Shown here in pieces: positions 33,061 through 46,538 of a DNA stretch of 64,000 nucleotides (position 1 is the first letter of the stretch; each line of letters opens with the position of its first letter). Source of the DNA: Phascolarctos cinereus (lineage: Eukaryota; Chordata; Mammalia; Diprotodontia; Phascolarctidae); contig NW_018344037.1 in the NCBI RefSeq assembly GCF_002099425.1, forward strand, positions 7,959,001-8,023,000, read 5' to 3'. A model generated the notes under the pieces. That model ran no database searches. It had not been told where the DNA came from and saw only the letters and a program-made list of their open reading frames with translations. Position numbers and translations under genes: made by a program.

Positions 33061-33621
33061 AAGGGTCAGAGTATGAAAATAAGGTCAGGCAATAGAAAAT
33101 GAGTATAAGAAGGTGATGGTGTCTTGTAAAAGACATCAGGAATAATTTTCAGAATAATTTTAATTTGGTAAGGGAAATAAATTAATTGAGGTTAACAAAA
33201 GTGGTGGGTTTTTTTCCTAATGCTACATTTGAAGAAAAACGTGAATCAGTGGAAGGAAAAGACACGTTGTGGTTGTGACAATGATAAAAGGATAAGGATG
33301 GAAGAACTGATCAATTCTTATTTTCTTTCTAGAAGTGTCAGAACAAAAATACTAATGAGTAGTATATACCCAAGATAAGTATGAAGACATCAACTGATAT
33401 GGCCCAGATGAATGACATCTGTGGGTTATGAAAGAACTGGAATATGTGATGGGAAAGTGCCTATGAGTGATGGTTGAAACTAGGTAGGAAAGCGATGATT
33501 ACAAACATGTTACTGTCTGAGGATAACATTGTCCTGATTTCGGCATACATTAGAATATATGCAGTATTAATGAGGAAGAGGTGAGATAAGGAGGCTCTTG
33601 AAAGCTATCATAGTTCTTTTT
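33061..33621. other. Unassigned DNA
   Basis: AT-rich, with no named repeat and no ORF of note. Confidence 0.35.
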
Positions 33622-36600
33622 TTTTATTTCATTTTTTCCACTTAGTATTTTATTTTTTCCAGTTACATATAAAGATAGTTTTCAACATTCAGTTTTGTAA
33701 GATTTTGAGTTCCAAATTTTTTTCTCCCCTTCCCCCTCCCTAAGAGAGAAAACAATCTGATATAGATCATACATATACAATCACATTAAACATATTTCCA
33801 CATAAGTCATGTTGTGAAAGACGAAATAGAACAAAAGGGGAAAAAAGTGAGAAAAAATGAAAATAGTATGCTTTGATCTACATTCAGACTCCATAGTTCT
33901 TTCTCTGGATGTGGATAGCATTCCCATCATGAGTCTTTTGGAATTGCCTTAGATCGTTGTATTGCTGAGAAGAGCTAAATCTCTGATAGTTGATCATCAC
34001 ACAATGTTTCCATTACTGTGTACAATGTTCTCCTGCTTCTGCTCGCTTCACTCAACATAATTTCGTGTAAGTCTTTCCAAGTTATTATGAAATCTGCCTG
34101 TTCATCATTTCTTACAGCACAATAGTATTCTGTTACATTCATATGCCACAACTTTTTCAGCTATTCCCCAATTGATGGGCATTCCCACAATTTACAATTC
34201 TTGGCCACCAAAAAAAGAGCTGCTATAAATATTTTTGTACATGTGAGTCCTTCTCCCTTTTCTATTATCTCTTTGGAATACAGACCTAGTAGTGATATTG
34301 CTGAATCAAAGGGTATACATAATTTTACTGCCCATTGGTCATACTTTCCAAATTGCTCTGCAAAATGTTTGGGCCAGTTCACAACTCCACCAACAATGCA
34401 TCAGTGTCCTAATTTTCTTACATCTTCCCCAAAATTAATTATTTTCCTTTTCTGTCATATTAGCCAAGCTGACAGGTGTGAGGTAGTATCAGAGTTATTT
34501 TAATTTATATGCCTGTAATGAGTAGAGATTTAGAGCATTTTTTCATATGACTATAGATGGCTTTCATTTCTTCATCTGAAAACTGCTTGTTAATAACCTT
34601 TGATCATTTACCCACTGGGAAATGACTTGTATTCTTATAAATTTGAGTCAGTTCTCTATAAATTTTAGAAAGGAGGCCTTTATCAAAACCACTGGCTATA
34701 AAAATTGCTTCCCAGCTTTCTGCTTTCCTTCTAATCTTGATGGTACTGGTTTTGTTTTCTGCAATTTGTAAAAATTTAATATAATAAAATTATCCATTTT
34801 GTATTTAATAATGTACTCTACCCCTTGTTTGGTCATAATTTCTTCCCTTCTCCATAGTTCTGACAGGTAAACTATTCCTTACTCTCCTAATTTGCTTGTA
34901 GAATCACCCTTTATGTCTAAATCAGGTACCCATTTAAACATCATCTTGGTATACAGTGTTAGATGTTAGTCTATACCTAGTTTTTGCCCTATTGTTTTCC
35001 AGTCATCTCAGCAGTTTTGGTCAAATAGTGAATTCTTATACCAAAATCTGGAGTCTTTGGGTTTATCAAATGATTGATTACTATAGTCATTTATTACTGT
35101 TTCTTGTGTACATAGCCTGTTCCACTGATCAACCATTCTATTTCCTATCCAGTACCAAATAATTTTGATGACTATAACTTTATAATATTGTTTTAGATCT
35201 GGTATGACTAGGACACCTTCCTTTGTATTTTTTTCATTAATTCTCATGACATTCTCAAACTTTTGTTCTTCCAGATAAATTTTGTTATTGTTTTTTCTAG
35301 CTCTATACTATGTTTTTTTTTTCATAGCTACATTGGTATGGCACTGAATAAGTAAATTAATTCAGAAAGAATTGTCATTTTATTATATTAGATATTTTTC
35401 CCACTTGTTTAGGTCTGACTGTGTGAAAAGTGTTTTGTGGCAGGTTGCCAAGTATTTTATATTGTCTATAGTCATTTTATATGGAATTTCTCCTTCTATC
35501 TCTTGCTGCTGAGATTTTTTGATAATATACAGAATTGCTGATGATTCATGTTTATTTTATATGCTGCAACTTTGTTGAAGTTGTTAAGTATTTCAAATCT
35601 TTTTTTTAACTTGATTCTCTAGGATTCTTTAAGTATACCATCACATCATCTGCAAAGAGTGATAGTTTTGTTTCTTCATTGCCTATTCTATTTCCTTCCA
35701 TTTCTTTTTCTTCTCTTATTCCTAAAGCTAACATTTCTAGTTCAATATTGAATAATGCTAATGATGATGGGTGTTCTTACTTCACCCCTGATCTTACTGG
35801 GAAGGCTTTTAATTTATCCTTTTACATATGATGCTTTCTGATGGTTTTATATAGATAATGCTTATCATTTTAATGAAAACTCCATTTATTCTTATGTGCT
35901 ATAGTGTTTTTAATAGGAATGGGTTCTGTGTTTTGTCAAAAGCTTTTTCTGCATCAGTTGTGATAACCATATCATTTCTGTTACTTTTGTTACAGATGTA
36001 GTCAATTATGATGGTAGTTTTCCTAATATTGAATTGGCCCTGCATTCCTGGTATAAATCCCATCTGGTCATAGTGTATTGTCCTCTTGATAAATTATTAT
36101 AATCTCTCTACTATCATTTCATGTAAAATTTTTGCGTTAATATTCATGAGGGAAATTGGTCTATAATTTTCTTTCTCTATTTTGGCCCTTCCAGTTTTAG
36201 GTATCAGCCCCATATTTATTCCATAAAAAGAACGGTAGGACTCCTTCTTTGCCTATTTTTCCAAATACTTTATACAATATTAAGATTATTTTTTAAAAAA
36301 TATTTGTTAGAATTCACTTGTAATTCCATCTGGCTCTGGAGATTTTTTATTATAGACTTCACTGATGGTTTGTTAAAATTTTTTTTCTAAAATGCAGTTA
36401 TTTAAATGTTTTATTTCCTCTTTTATTAATCTTGGCCATTTTATTTTTGTATACATTCATACATTTCACTTAGATTCTCAAATTTATTAGTGTAAATTTG
36501 GGGAAAATGGCTTCTAATTATTGTTTTAATTTCCTCTTCATTGGTGGGGAATTTATACTTTCCATTTTTGATATTATTAATTTGTGTTTTTTATTTAAAA

Positions 36601-38800
36601 AAATCAAATTAACCAAAATTTTATGTATTTTATTTTTTTATACAATCAGCTCTTAGTTTTATTTATTAGTTCAATAGTTCTCTCCTTTAATTTTATTATG
36701 CTCTCCTTTGATTTTCAGAATTTCTAATTTTTTGTTCAATTGGGGCTTTTTAATTTTTTTCTTTTTCTAAGTTTTTTTTAATTACAGGCCCAATTCATTG
36801 ATCTGCTCTTTCTTTATTTTATTCATGTAAGCATTTAGAGATATAAAACTCCCCTTAAGGACTGCTGTGGCCATCCCATAAATTTTGATGTGTTGTCTCA
36901 TCATTGTCATTCTCTTTCATGAAATTATTGATTATTTCTGAATTTGTTATTTTACCCACTCATTCTTTAGAATTACATTACTTAGTTTCCAATTAATTTT
37001 AATCTATCTTTCCATGGCCCTTTATTACATATATTTTTATTGCAACATGATCTGAAAAGGATACATTTCACATTTCTGCTTTTCTGCATTTGAGTGTGAA
37101 GTTATTATGTCCTAATACATAGTAAATTTTTGTGTTGATATTATGGACCTCTGAGAAAAGCTATGTTCTTTTCTATCCCAATTTACTTTTCTACAGTATT
37201 CTATCATATCCAATTTTCTGAAATTGTACTCATCTCCTTAATTTCTTTCTTATTTATTCTGAGAGGAGGATTAGCTTCCCCACTAGTATAGTTTTGCTAC
37301 CTATTTCTTCCTGTAACTTGTTTACCTTCTCCTCTAAGAATTTTGATGCTGCATCACTTGATAGTGTTGATATTATTTCATTGTCTATAATACCTTTCAG
37401 CAAGATTTAGTTTCCTTCCTTACCTCTTTCAATTAGATTTATTTTTGCTTTTGCTTTGTCTGAGATGAGGATTTGTACCCCTGCTGTTTTGTTTTATTTT
37501 TTAACTTCAGCTGAAGCATAATATATTCTGTCCCAGTCTTTATTTCTTTATTTTGTGTGTATCTCTCTGCTTCAAGGGTATTTCTTGTAAACAACTTATT
37601 GTGGGATTCTGGTTTCTGATGCACTCTGCTGTCCACTTAATTTTTTTTTTGGAAGAGTTCATCCCATTCACATTCATACTTACAATTACTAACTGTATTT
37701 CTCTCCATCCAATATTTCCCTGTTTATATTTTTCTCTCTCTTTTCACTCTGTCCCTCCTCACCAGTGTTTTGCTTCTGACCACCACATCTCTCAATCTGC
37801 CCTCACTTCTTTCAGCACCCCATACCTTTTCTTTCCCCTTTCCTCCTTTCCTATAGGATAAGACAAAATTTCTGTTCCTAGTTGACTGTATATCCCCATT
37901 TGGGCATAATCTAATGAAAGTAATGTTCAAACAATACTCAGCCCCTCTCTTCTTTCCCTCTTCTGTAATAGATCTTTTGTGCCTCTTCATGTGATATAAT
38001 TTACCCTATTCTGTCTCCCCCTTTCCTCTTCTCACAGTACAATACCTTTTTTCATCCCATGTTTTTATATCATTACATCACAGTCAACTTATACCCACAC
38101 CCTCTGTCTATGTATACTTCTTCTGACTGGCCCACTAGAGATACAGTTCTCATGAGTTACAAGTATCATCTTCCTATATAGAGGTGTAAACAGTTTAATC
38201 TTATTGAATAACATGCTTTTTCTCCCTTTTTATGCTTCTCTTTATTGTATTTAAAGATCAATTTTTCTGCTAAGATCTGGTTTTTTATCAGGAAATTCTG
38301 AAAATTCCCTATTTTGATGAATGTACATTTTTCCCCCTGAAAGATTATGATCAGTTTTGCTGGGTGATTGATTCTTGGTTGTAATCCAAGCTCTTTGCCT
38401 TTTAAAATATCATATTCTGAGCCATCTAATTCTTTTTTTGTTTTTTTGCTTTTAGGCAATTGGGGCTAAATGACTTGCCCAGGGTCATGCAGCTAGTAAG
38501 TGTCAAGTGTTTGGTCTGAGGCTGGATTTGAACTCAGGTCCTCCTGACTTCAGGGCCGGTGCTCTATCCACTGTGCCACCTAGCTTCCCCCATCTAATTC
38601 TTTAATTTTGAAACCGCCAATTCCTGTATAATCCTGACTGTATATTCTTGGTATCATGTTTGGTCATGGCTTTCAGGTAGTCAATAATTCTTAAATTATC
38701 TTTCCTGGATTTATTTTCCAAGTCTGTTGTTTTTCTGAGATGTTTCAAATTATCTTCTATTTTATTCATTCTTTTGACCTGGTTGGACTGATACCTGATG
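33622..38800 (-). mobile_element. Near-full ORF2 L1, antisense, 5'-truncated in ORF1
   Basis: Minus-strand L1 about 5 kb long. 3' UTR at 33622-34020, with a 3' end different from L1-A ('ttttttccagttacatataaag'). ORF2 C-terminus at about 34020-35250 (minus-strand reading GGVLVIPDLKQYYK type, here EGVLVIPDLKQYYKVIVIKI). RT at about 35500-36400, endonuclease at about 36850-37680, purine-rich spacer (pyrimidine-rich on plus, about 37690-38170), and ORF1 C-terminus from about 38170 to 38800 with a SINE inside. ORF2 has many stops and frameshifts. More diverged than L1-A and L1-B. Confidence 0.88.
38436..38589 (-). mobile_element. tRNA-derived marsupial SINE with perfect 14-bp TSD
   Basis: Minus-strand copy reading GGGGAAGCTAGGTGGCACAG, TGGATAGAGCACCGGCC, GAGTTCAAATCCAGCC and the CAAGTCATTTAGCCCC block. 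The flanks are the perfect direct repeat CCATCTAATTCTTT at 38422-38435 and 38590-38603. It interrupts ORF1 of the antisense L1, so it is younger than that L1. The intact duplication and clear promoter boxes suggest a moderate age. Confidence 0.95.
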
Positions 38801-38807
38801 ATGACTC

Positions 38808-38910
38808 GATACATACATATATATGTATATCTATATATGTATTTATATAGATATATACATATATACATAAATATATATGTGTGTGTATATGTGTATATAC
38901 ATATATCTAT
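38808..38910. repeat. (AT)n/(ATAC)n microsatellite
   Basis: Imperfect ATATATGT, ATATACAT and GTGTATAT repeats with many local palindromes, directly beyond the truncated L1. Confidence 0.9.
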
Positions 38911-38929
38911 ATGTCAGCAATCAGTAATA

Positions 38930-40419
38930 ATAAATGTAATTATTTATGCAATTAAGTTAAATACATTATGACTAAGTTGATTTCATGTGAAAGGAAAAGC
39001 AAGTTCAGAATAAAATATAACAATTCCATCTACTTTATGATGTATCTTACTTTTATATTTTTAAATAAAAATATTCATGGGGTCCCTATTGGGGAAAAAC
39101 CATAATACACAGTAAGAAGTGAAAAACCATTAACTTAAACTCTGTGAAAAGTGGAATCCTAGACATGGTGATATGTTTAAAAAAATCATAATTTAGATAC
39201 TGAATCATAGCTTAGATAGTATGACTGGTACATGACCAGCGCATGATCAGTACCAACCCTGGAGTGTCTGGGCATTTACCCAATAGAACTGAGTAATTGC
39301 CTACATGTCTGGGAACAAGGATTAATACTAAATATAAACTAAAACATTAGCCAAAACATTAACTAAGCAGAAAAAACCAAAATATCCACCAATCCATAAA
39401 AAAGCATGCTATGGCTCTTCCTCCTTTTGTCTGATTTCTACAATTACTATGGATATTTTTTTTTGGGGGGGGGGTCTTTGCAGAAATCTAACCTATACTC
39501 TGGCTGCTGTCCTAGAATGATGGCTATCAAACTCTTGGCAAGGATCCATTATACTGTACCAATGTAAGTACCCAATTGATTAAACTACCACCTATAATCA
39601 ACCTGGATCTCTTTGGCCTCTTCCTTTGGTATTGAACTTGTCCACTATTTTGATTGGGAGATACAGAGTTCCATAGGTGGGGGAATTCAGAGTCCCACAA
39701 TATTTTACCCTTTATACCTTAGCAAAAGCCACACTTTGCTCTCACCAGACTTTGAAATAATTTCTTCTTCACATGAGGAGGGAGTATCATGTTTATTTTC
39801 AATTAATTGTGTATTGGCAAAATAGTGCAATACAAGCCTGATAAAATCATCATAGCTATTAAAGATATTTTATGACAAATATATCTATATGCTTACAGAA
39901 TGATAATCTTACAATTATGAAAACTACTGTAATTTACTTAAAATTCAAAAGTCATAAAATTGATATGGTCACAGTAGCTATAATTATAAAAAGGCTATGT
40001 GGTATCAGAAAGAATGTTGAATTAACTTAGTAAAAAATAAATCTTGAGCTGAGGCAAATCATCTATGTTTGTGCAAACTATTCATTCTATACTTTTCAGG
40101 ATAGCATTTTACATAGATAAATTTAACATTTGATTGATTGTTATTATTTAATAGAAGTATATATCAAGTCCTACACCAAAAACCTAGTAAAATGACTTAT
40201 TAAAGAAATCCTAAAATATATAATTTGGCTTTAAGAATAGGATTTTGTCTTTAAAAACAAGGTCAAAAATGAGCTGACCATTTTTCTTCATAGCTTTGAC
40301 TACAGCTTCAGATAAAAAATAGCAGAGCAGCTGTTGTTGCTAACAATATTTTTTTTTCTAATTGCACATTCTAAAGAAAGATCAACCTGATTTCAGTAAC
40401 ATCATGAAAATAATATGAA
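38930..40419. other. Unassigned AT-rich DNA
   Basis: No named repeat or recognisable protein reading. A run of nine T followed by ten G (39460-39474 region) is the only notable simple sequence. Confidence 0.4.
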
Positions 40420-41907
40420 GTGAAATATTAGCCCATAGAAGAGAAATAATGACAGCACACTTAAAACCATAAGGTAAAAATGACCTAAGACAACTTGGGA
40501 AGTTGGCAAGATAAGTCCGTGACACTGTTTTGGGGGCTGGACTGGAGTGTGTGTTGTGGCAACATGAATGGTAGACCTTGGAATTGACTGCAACAGCCAA
40601 CAACAGCAGCTTCTGGATCTCTGAGTCCAAAGATTGTCAACAAATTTGACAAGTCATCAGAAAGATATCACAGGGGACTCTTTGCTGGCAATGCATAGAG
40701 AACCTGGCTCTTATTGGCAACTCTACTGCACATACACAATTCTGGTCACAGTTCCATGGCAGAAAAGAGATGTTGTGGTTGGACACAAGGAAGCAGAGGA
40801 CATGGTCACTATTCAAGAGGGAAACTGCTACTTGTGGTTCAAGGGAAGCAGGGAGTCTTTCATGGGTAAAGATCAGTGCAGAGACCAAGAAAGCAGTAAA
40901 CATGTCTCTCTCTGTATCCCACTAACTAAAATTTGCAGATTCCCAGAGCTAGATCTGAGAATGGCAGCACAAAAAAAGTATAAACTTTGGGACAATATGA
41001 CTCCATGCAAAGTTGAGCAAAGCCCAAAATTAAAATAAAGTTCAAGTCAAAAAATAGGCTGGAAGAGTGAGTAAAAAATAAAAAAGAACTTGATAACAAA
41101 CAGTTATAAAAATTACTGTGGTGGCAAGGAAGATCAAGACAAAACTCAGAAGAAGACAACAATGTGAAAACAGCTGGAAACAAAGCTTCAAATGAAAAAT
41201 GTTAATTAGACACAAGTCCAAAAATATTTTCTGGAAGAGTTAAAGAAAGAGGTAAGAATGATAGAAAAAAAAATGAAGGAAAATGAGAGAGATACAAAAT
41301 AAATTATGAAGAAAGAATTAATAGCTTTGGGAAATAAAGGCACAAAAATACTGAAGAAAATAACATCTTTTAAAAATGGCTAAATGGTAAAAAAAGAAAA
41401 AAAAAGACACAAAAATTCATCCAAGAAAAGAACTTGTTAAAAAGTAGAATAGGCTGAGTTGAAAGGGAGGTACAAAAATTCACTGCAGAAAAAAATAAAA
41501 ACTGCTTAAAAAGCTGAATTCCCCAAATTGAAAAAAAGAGGTAAAAAACCTCACTGAAGAAAATAATTCCTTCAAAATTAGAACTGTGCAAGTGGAAGCT
41601 AATTACTCCATAAGTCATGAAAGAAGAAAACTAAAAGTCAAAAGAATAAAAAAAAATGTGAAACATATTGCAAAAGCAATAGACTTGTAAAATAAAGCAA
41701 GGAGAGATATTTCAAGAATTACTGGATTGAGGGGCAGTGAGGTGGCACAGTGGATAGAGCACTGTCCCTATAGTCAGGAGGACCTGGGTTCAAATCCGGT
41801 CTCAGACACATAATACTTACTAGCTGTGTAACTCTGAGCAAGTCACTTAAGTCACTTAACCCCAATTGCTGAGAGAGAAAGAGAGAGAGAGAGAGGAGAA
41901 GAGAGAG

Positions 41908-41949
<42 letters not shown>

Positions 41950-44135
41950 ATTATTGGACTGCTTGATAGCAATGATACAGAAAAGATCCAGACTTCATAT
42001 TTCAAGAAATTAAAAAGGAAAACTTCCTCAACATCTTAATCCAGAAAGCAAAATAGAAATTGAAAGAATTCTCTCATAACTTTCTGAAAGAGATCTCACA
42101 ATGAAAACTCCCAGTAATATTATAACCAAATTTCAGTGCTCACAGGTCAAGGTGAAAACATTTTAAGCAGCCAGAAACAAGCAATTAAAATACCATGGAG
42201 TAATAGTCAGGATCATGTAAGATTTAGCAGCTTCCACGTTCAAGGAGAAGAGAACTTAGAATATAATACCCCAGAAGGCACAGGAGGTAGAATTACAACC
42301 AAGAATAACCAATCCAGCAAAACTGAGTATAATCCTTCCAGGTAAAAATGTTTATTTAATGAAGTAGAGGATTTTCAAGCATTCCTGATGAAAAGACAAG
42401 AGCTGAATAGAAAATTTGGTATTCAAATGCAAGACTAAAGAAAAACATGAAAAGGTAAACATGAAAGAAAAATAATAAGGGGATCATTAAGGTTAAACTT
42501 TTTGTATTATGATATGGAAGATGATATGTTTATCTACTAAGAACATTGTTATGGAAGTTAGAAGGAGTCTACATAGACAAGGGGCATAGGTATGAGTTGA
42601 TTATGTTAAATGAACTTAAAAGAATGAAGGGGTAAAAAAAGAGGAAAACATTGGGAGAAGGAGGAAGGCAGAAGAATAGGAAAATCATCTTACACAAAAG
42701 GAAGAGGTTGTACACTGGAGGAGAAAATGTAGGACAGGCAGGCAATGCTTAAATCTCACTTTCATTGGAGTTGTTTCATAGTCAGTTGGGCATAAAAATC
42801 TATCTTATCCAACAGGGAAGTAAGAGAGGAAGGGGATGATAGAAACAGCTATGATGAAAGGGAAGGAAAATAGGGGAAGCATTGGTCAGATGTAAAACAG
42901 TCTTTTGAGGAGGGACAGGGTAAAAAGAAAGAGGTGGAGATAAAGGGAAGAAAAATAGGATAGAGGGAAACATACAACAAGTTGTAATAATTGTGTATAT
43001 TATTGGGATGAATTCACCCATAAAATAGAAGTAGATAGAATGGAATTAAAACCAGAATCCAATAATATGTTTTTTTTTATAAGAAATATTTGAAACAGAA
43101 AGACACATAGCGATAAAATTAAGGACTGGAGCAGAACTAATATGCTCTAGCTGAAGTTAAAAAAAAAGGAGGGGTAGCAATCATGATCTCAGACAAAGCA
43201 AAAATAGATGCAATTAAAGAGATAACCAGGGAAACTACATTATGCTAAAAGGTACCATAGGCAATGAAGTAATATCAAAACTTTGTAAAAGTTTATCTGA
43301 TAAAGGCTTCAGTCTCAAATAAATGAGAATTTTATCAAATTTAGAGAAATAAGATCCATTACCCACTTGATAACCTGTCAAAGGATATGAACAGGGAGTT
43401 TTCAGAAGAAGAAAAAAAATCAAAGCTATCTATATCCATAAAGAAAATGCTTCAAATTGCTACTGATTAGAGAAATGTAAATTAAAGTAAACTTGAGGTA
43501 TCACCTCATACCTATCAGAAATAACAAATGCTGGAGGGAATATGGGAAAATAGATACGCTAATGAACTGTTGGTAGAGTTGTTAACTGGTCCAATCAATT
43601 GAACAATAAATTGTTCTCACTAACAATTTGTAACTATTCCCAAAGATCTATAAAACTTTGCATACCCTTTAATCCGGCAATACTATCACTAGGTCTAGAC
43701 ACCAAGGAGATCAGAGAAAAGGAAAAATGACCTATTTCCACAAAAAGAAATATAGCAACTCTTTTTGTGGTGGGAAATAATTGGAAATTGAGGGAGGTGC
43801 TCATTAATTGAGGAATGGATGAACAAATTGTAGTATATGATTATGGTGGGATATTATGCTATAAGAATATAAGAAATGTGAAGGAGTGGTTTCAGAAACA
43901 AAACAAAACTGAAAGACCTTTATGAACTGATGCAAAATGAAGAACATTGTACACAGCGACAGGAAAATTGCAATGATGTTCAATGTTGAAAGATTTAGTT
44001 ACCCTGATTAATAAAATGATCCAAGACAAGTCCTAAGGATTCATGATGAAATATGCTATTCACCTCCAGAGACAGAACTAATGAGCCCTGAGTGCAAACT
44101 GAAACACAATTTTCCAAAAAAGCAAACAAACTAAA
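40420..44135 (+). mobile_element. HAL1-like L1 copy, nearly full structure
   Basis: Plus-strand element with all parts except the middle of ORF2. 5'-UTR-like block at about 40420-41040 (left edge uncertain). ORF1 region at about 41040-42440 (compare 'gaagaagacaacaatgtgaaa' at 41150 with the antisense copy near 53300). Spacer at 42440-42985. The first ~290 nt of ORF2 endonuclease are at about 42986-43276. Then an abrupt jump to the ORF2 C-terminus (from about 43277) and 3' UTR (to 44135). About 2.8 kb of ORF2 found in L1-B is absent. A SINE sits in ORF1 (41731). Reading frames are heavily decayed. Confidence 0.65.
41731..41946 (+). mobile_element. tRNA-derived SINE with long (GA)n tail
   Basis: Reads GGGGCAGTGAGGTGGCACAG, TGGATAGAGCACTG and GTTCAAATCCGGTCTCAGAC, then the AGTCACTTAA block (duplicated here) and a GAGA tract of about 75 bp in place of the usual A-tail. 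The flanks AGAATTACTGGATTG (41715-41729) and AGAATTATTGGACTG (41947-41961) match at 13 of 15 sites, a good target duplication. The GA tract lies inside the duplication, so it belongs to the SINE or grew from its tail. Confidence 0.92.
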
Positions 44136-44184
44136 AGTAAACATTGCCAAATCAGTCTACTAATAACCTAGGGAAAATAGATTA

Positions 44185-44430
44185 GGAAGGAAATAAACAT
44201 TTATTAAGATTCTAATATGTGCCAGGCATTGCACTTTTCTAATACCTTATTTTATCCTTGGAACAACCACAGAGGCGGTTCTTTATTTTCTCTTATTTTA
44301 CAATTGAGGAAACTAGGACAAATGAGGGCTAGTGAATTGCTTAAGGTATAATATTATGCAAATGTCTCAGGCTGGATTTGATTCCTGCCTCCATACTCTA
44401 TCTACTGCATCACCTAGCTACTTCTAAATC
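44185..44430 (-). mobile_element. MIR/THER1-type SINE fused to an L2-type end
   Basis: Contains CATTTATTAAGATTCTAATA and GTGCCAGGCATTGC (L2-like 3' end), CAATTGAGGAAACTAGGAC (CORE), then CAGGCTGGATTTGA and CTATCTACTGCATCACCTAG (tRNA-like head), all reversed. This is the order of a full MIR-type SINE on the minus strand. Old. Confidence 0.75.
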
Positions 44431-45439
44431 AGTGAATTATGAAGAAGAAAGAAAAATAGTAATTAACAATTAAAGACAGTAAGACAAATTCAGCATTTTC
44501 AACAGCAAATAAGGATAATAAGATAAAAATAAATCTCAATGAATAAGGAGTGGCTTATTATATCTTCAATTTCTTTTAAATCCTTACAGATGACTTATAA
44601 CTTCAAGAAGAAAAGAAAAAAAAAAGCTATATCAAAAGAGTTGCCAGCAAGGAATCACTCTGGAAAAGGAAACAGAAAGGAAAATATAGATACAGCTAGT
44701 TCCTTTAGTCTCTAATGATACATGAAAATGGGGAGAAGATATCTGAAGATTAAAGTAGGTCATTTTAAATGATGGGGCTAAAGAATCTAATTAATTGGTG
44801 AGAGAAATATGTTAGCTCTACTTTCCAAGGGAAAACATAGATATCCATGCTGTAGCTATCAACATTCAAGCTTTTCATTACAGCAACATGGTGTGAAAGT
44901 GTAAGAAATAACAGTAAACCACTGTTTTAAATTAGATAAAAAGTATTGAGCTATAAATACTTCTACCTTTCTTCTCAGCTCCCAATTCATGAGCATTGAA
45001 TACATTACTTGCATGGTCTGTCAGCTAACCAAAAAAGTGAAATATAAGATGAATTCTTTTTTCATTTTTATTTTATAAGACATATTTCTGGATGATTTTT
45101 ACCTAATAAAAATAAAAGAAAAAGTATTATAAAAGTAGTACTTTGTCTGACAAGAATTTTGCCTTATGGTTATATTTTGAAGATCTATTACCATTGGTGG
45201 GCATATTTCAAAGAGAAAACTGAAGTATAAACAAATATTTCAATATGTGTGGTCATACCTTGTTCATCTAGAAGGCTAGTAAAGCATGCCCTGGTCATTG
45301 AATTAGCTATTGAACTTTTTTATCACAAACAGAAATCTGAAATCTCGAGTGATTCCTGAAATACAAATTTGTAAAACCACTCAAGCTATTTTTGTTATTC
45401 ATAATAATCATGTTTTGAAAGAAAACATAGACAGGGAAA
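44431..45439. other. Unassigned AT-rich DNA
   Basis: No repeat or coding signal that I can support. Confidence 0.4.
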
Positions 45440-46538
45440 AAAAATTTAAATGAAGAAAGTAAAAAAAAGTATGCTTCAATCTGTATTCAGACACCATCAC
45501 TTCTTTCTCTGGGAAAGGATAGCATTTTTCATCATAAGTCCTTCAGAATTGTCTTGGATCATTGTATTGCTGAGAATAGCTAAGTCATTCATGGCTGATC
45601 ATCTTACAATATTGCTGTTACTTTGTGGACAGTACATTTCCTTTTGCATCAGCTAACACAAGTCTTTCTAGGTTTTTCTGAGAACATTCTGCTCATCATT
45701 TCTTATAGTTTGTTAGCATTCTGTCACAATCATTTACCGCAACTTGTTCAGCCATTCCCCTCTGACTATATGTACTCTTTCTAACTACCCTATTAATGAG
45801 AAAAAGTCTTATGAATTGCAAGTATCATCTTCCCATGTAGGAACGCAAACATTTTAACCTTATTAACTCCATTATAATTTGTGTCCCTTTCCTGTTTACC
45901 TTTTGTGTTTCCCTTGAGTGTTATATTTGAAAGTCAAATTTTGTATTCAGCTCTGGTCTTTTCATCAAGAATGCTTGACAATCCTCTATCTCATTGGATA
46001 TCCATTTTTCCCCTGGAGAATTATACACAGGTTTTGCTGGGTAGGTGATTTTTGATTGTAATTCTAGCTCCTTTGCAGCATTTTTTCCTTGACCTGGGGA
46101 CTCTCAAATTTTGCTATAATATTCGCAAGAATTTTCATTTTGGGTTATCTTTCAGGAGGTGATCAGTTGATTGTTTCAATTTCTATTTTACCTTATGGAT
46201 CTAGAATATCAGGGAAGTTTTCCTTGATAATTTTTTGAAAGTTGTTTTCTAAAAAAGATTTGTTTTTTATCATGGCTTTCATATAGTCCACAAAATTTTT
46301 AAATTATCTCTCCTTGATCTATATTCCAGGTCAGTTGTTTTTTCTAATAAGATATCTCACATTGTCTTCTATTTTTTTCGTTGTTTTGTTTTTATTATTT
46401 CTTGATTTCCATAAAGTCATTAGCTTCCTTTTTCTCCATTCTAATTTTTAAGGAATTATTTTCTTCACTGAGTTTTTGGACTTTGGTCTTTGGCCAATTC
46501 TGCTTTTTTTTAGCCATTCCTCTGAGACTTCTGGTTCC
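45440..46538 (-). mobile_element. HAL1-like L1 copy, 3' half (split by L1-B)
   Basis: Minus-strand. 3' UTR at 45440-45590, ORF2 tail at 45590-45762, then a direct jump to the ORF1-ORF2 spacer (45763 to about 45920) and ORF1 C-terminus plus coiled coil (to 46538). The spacer starts with 'ctgactatatgtactctttc', matching the region near 38110 of the antisense L1. L1-B lies next, and the same element resumes at 53040. Confidence 0.7.

Noticed and set aside
40634-41038. 134-codon plus-strand ORF
   Set aside because: It lies in the 5'-UTR-like part of the HAL1-like element and shows no similarity to ORF1 or ORF2. Treated as chance, although its left neighbour is not fully explained.
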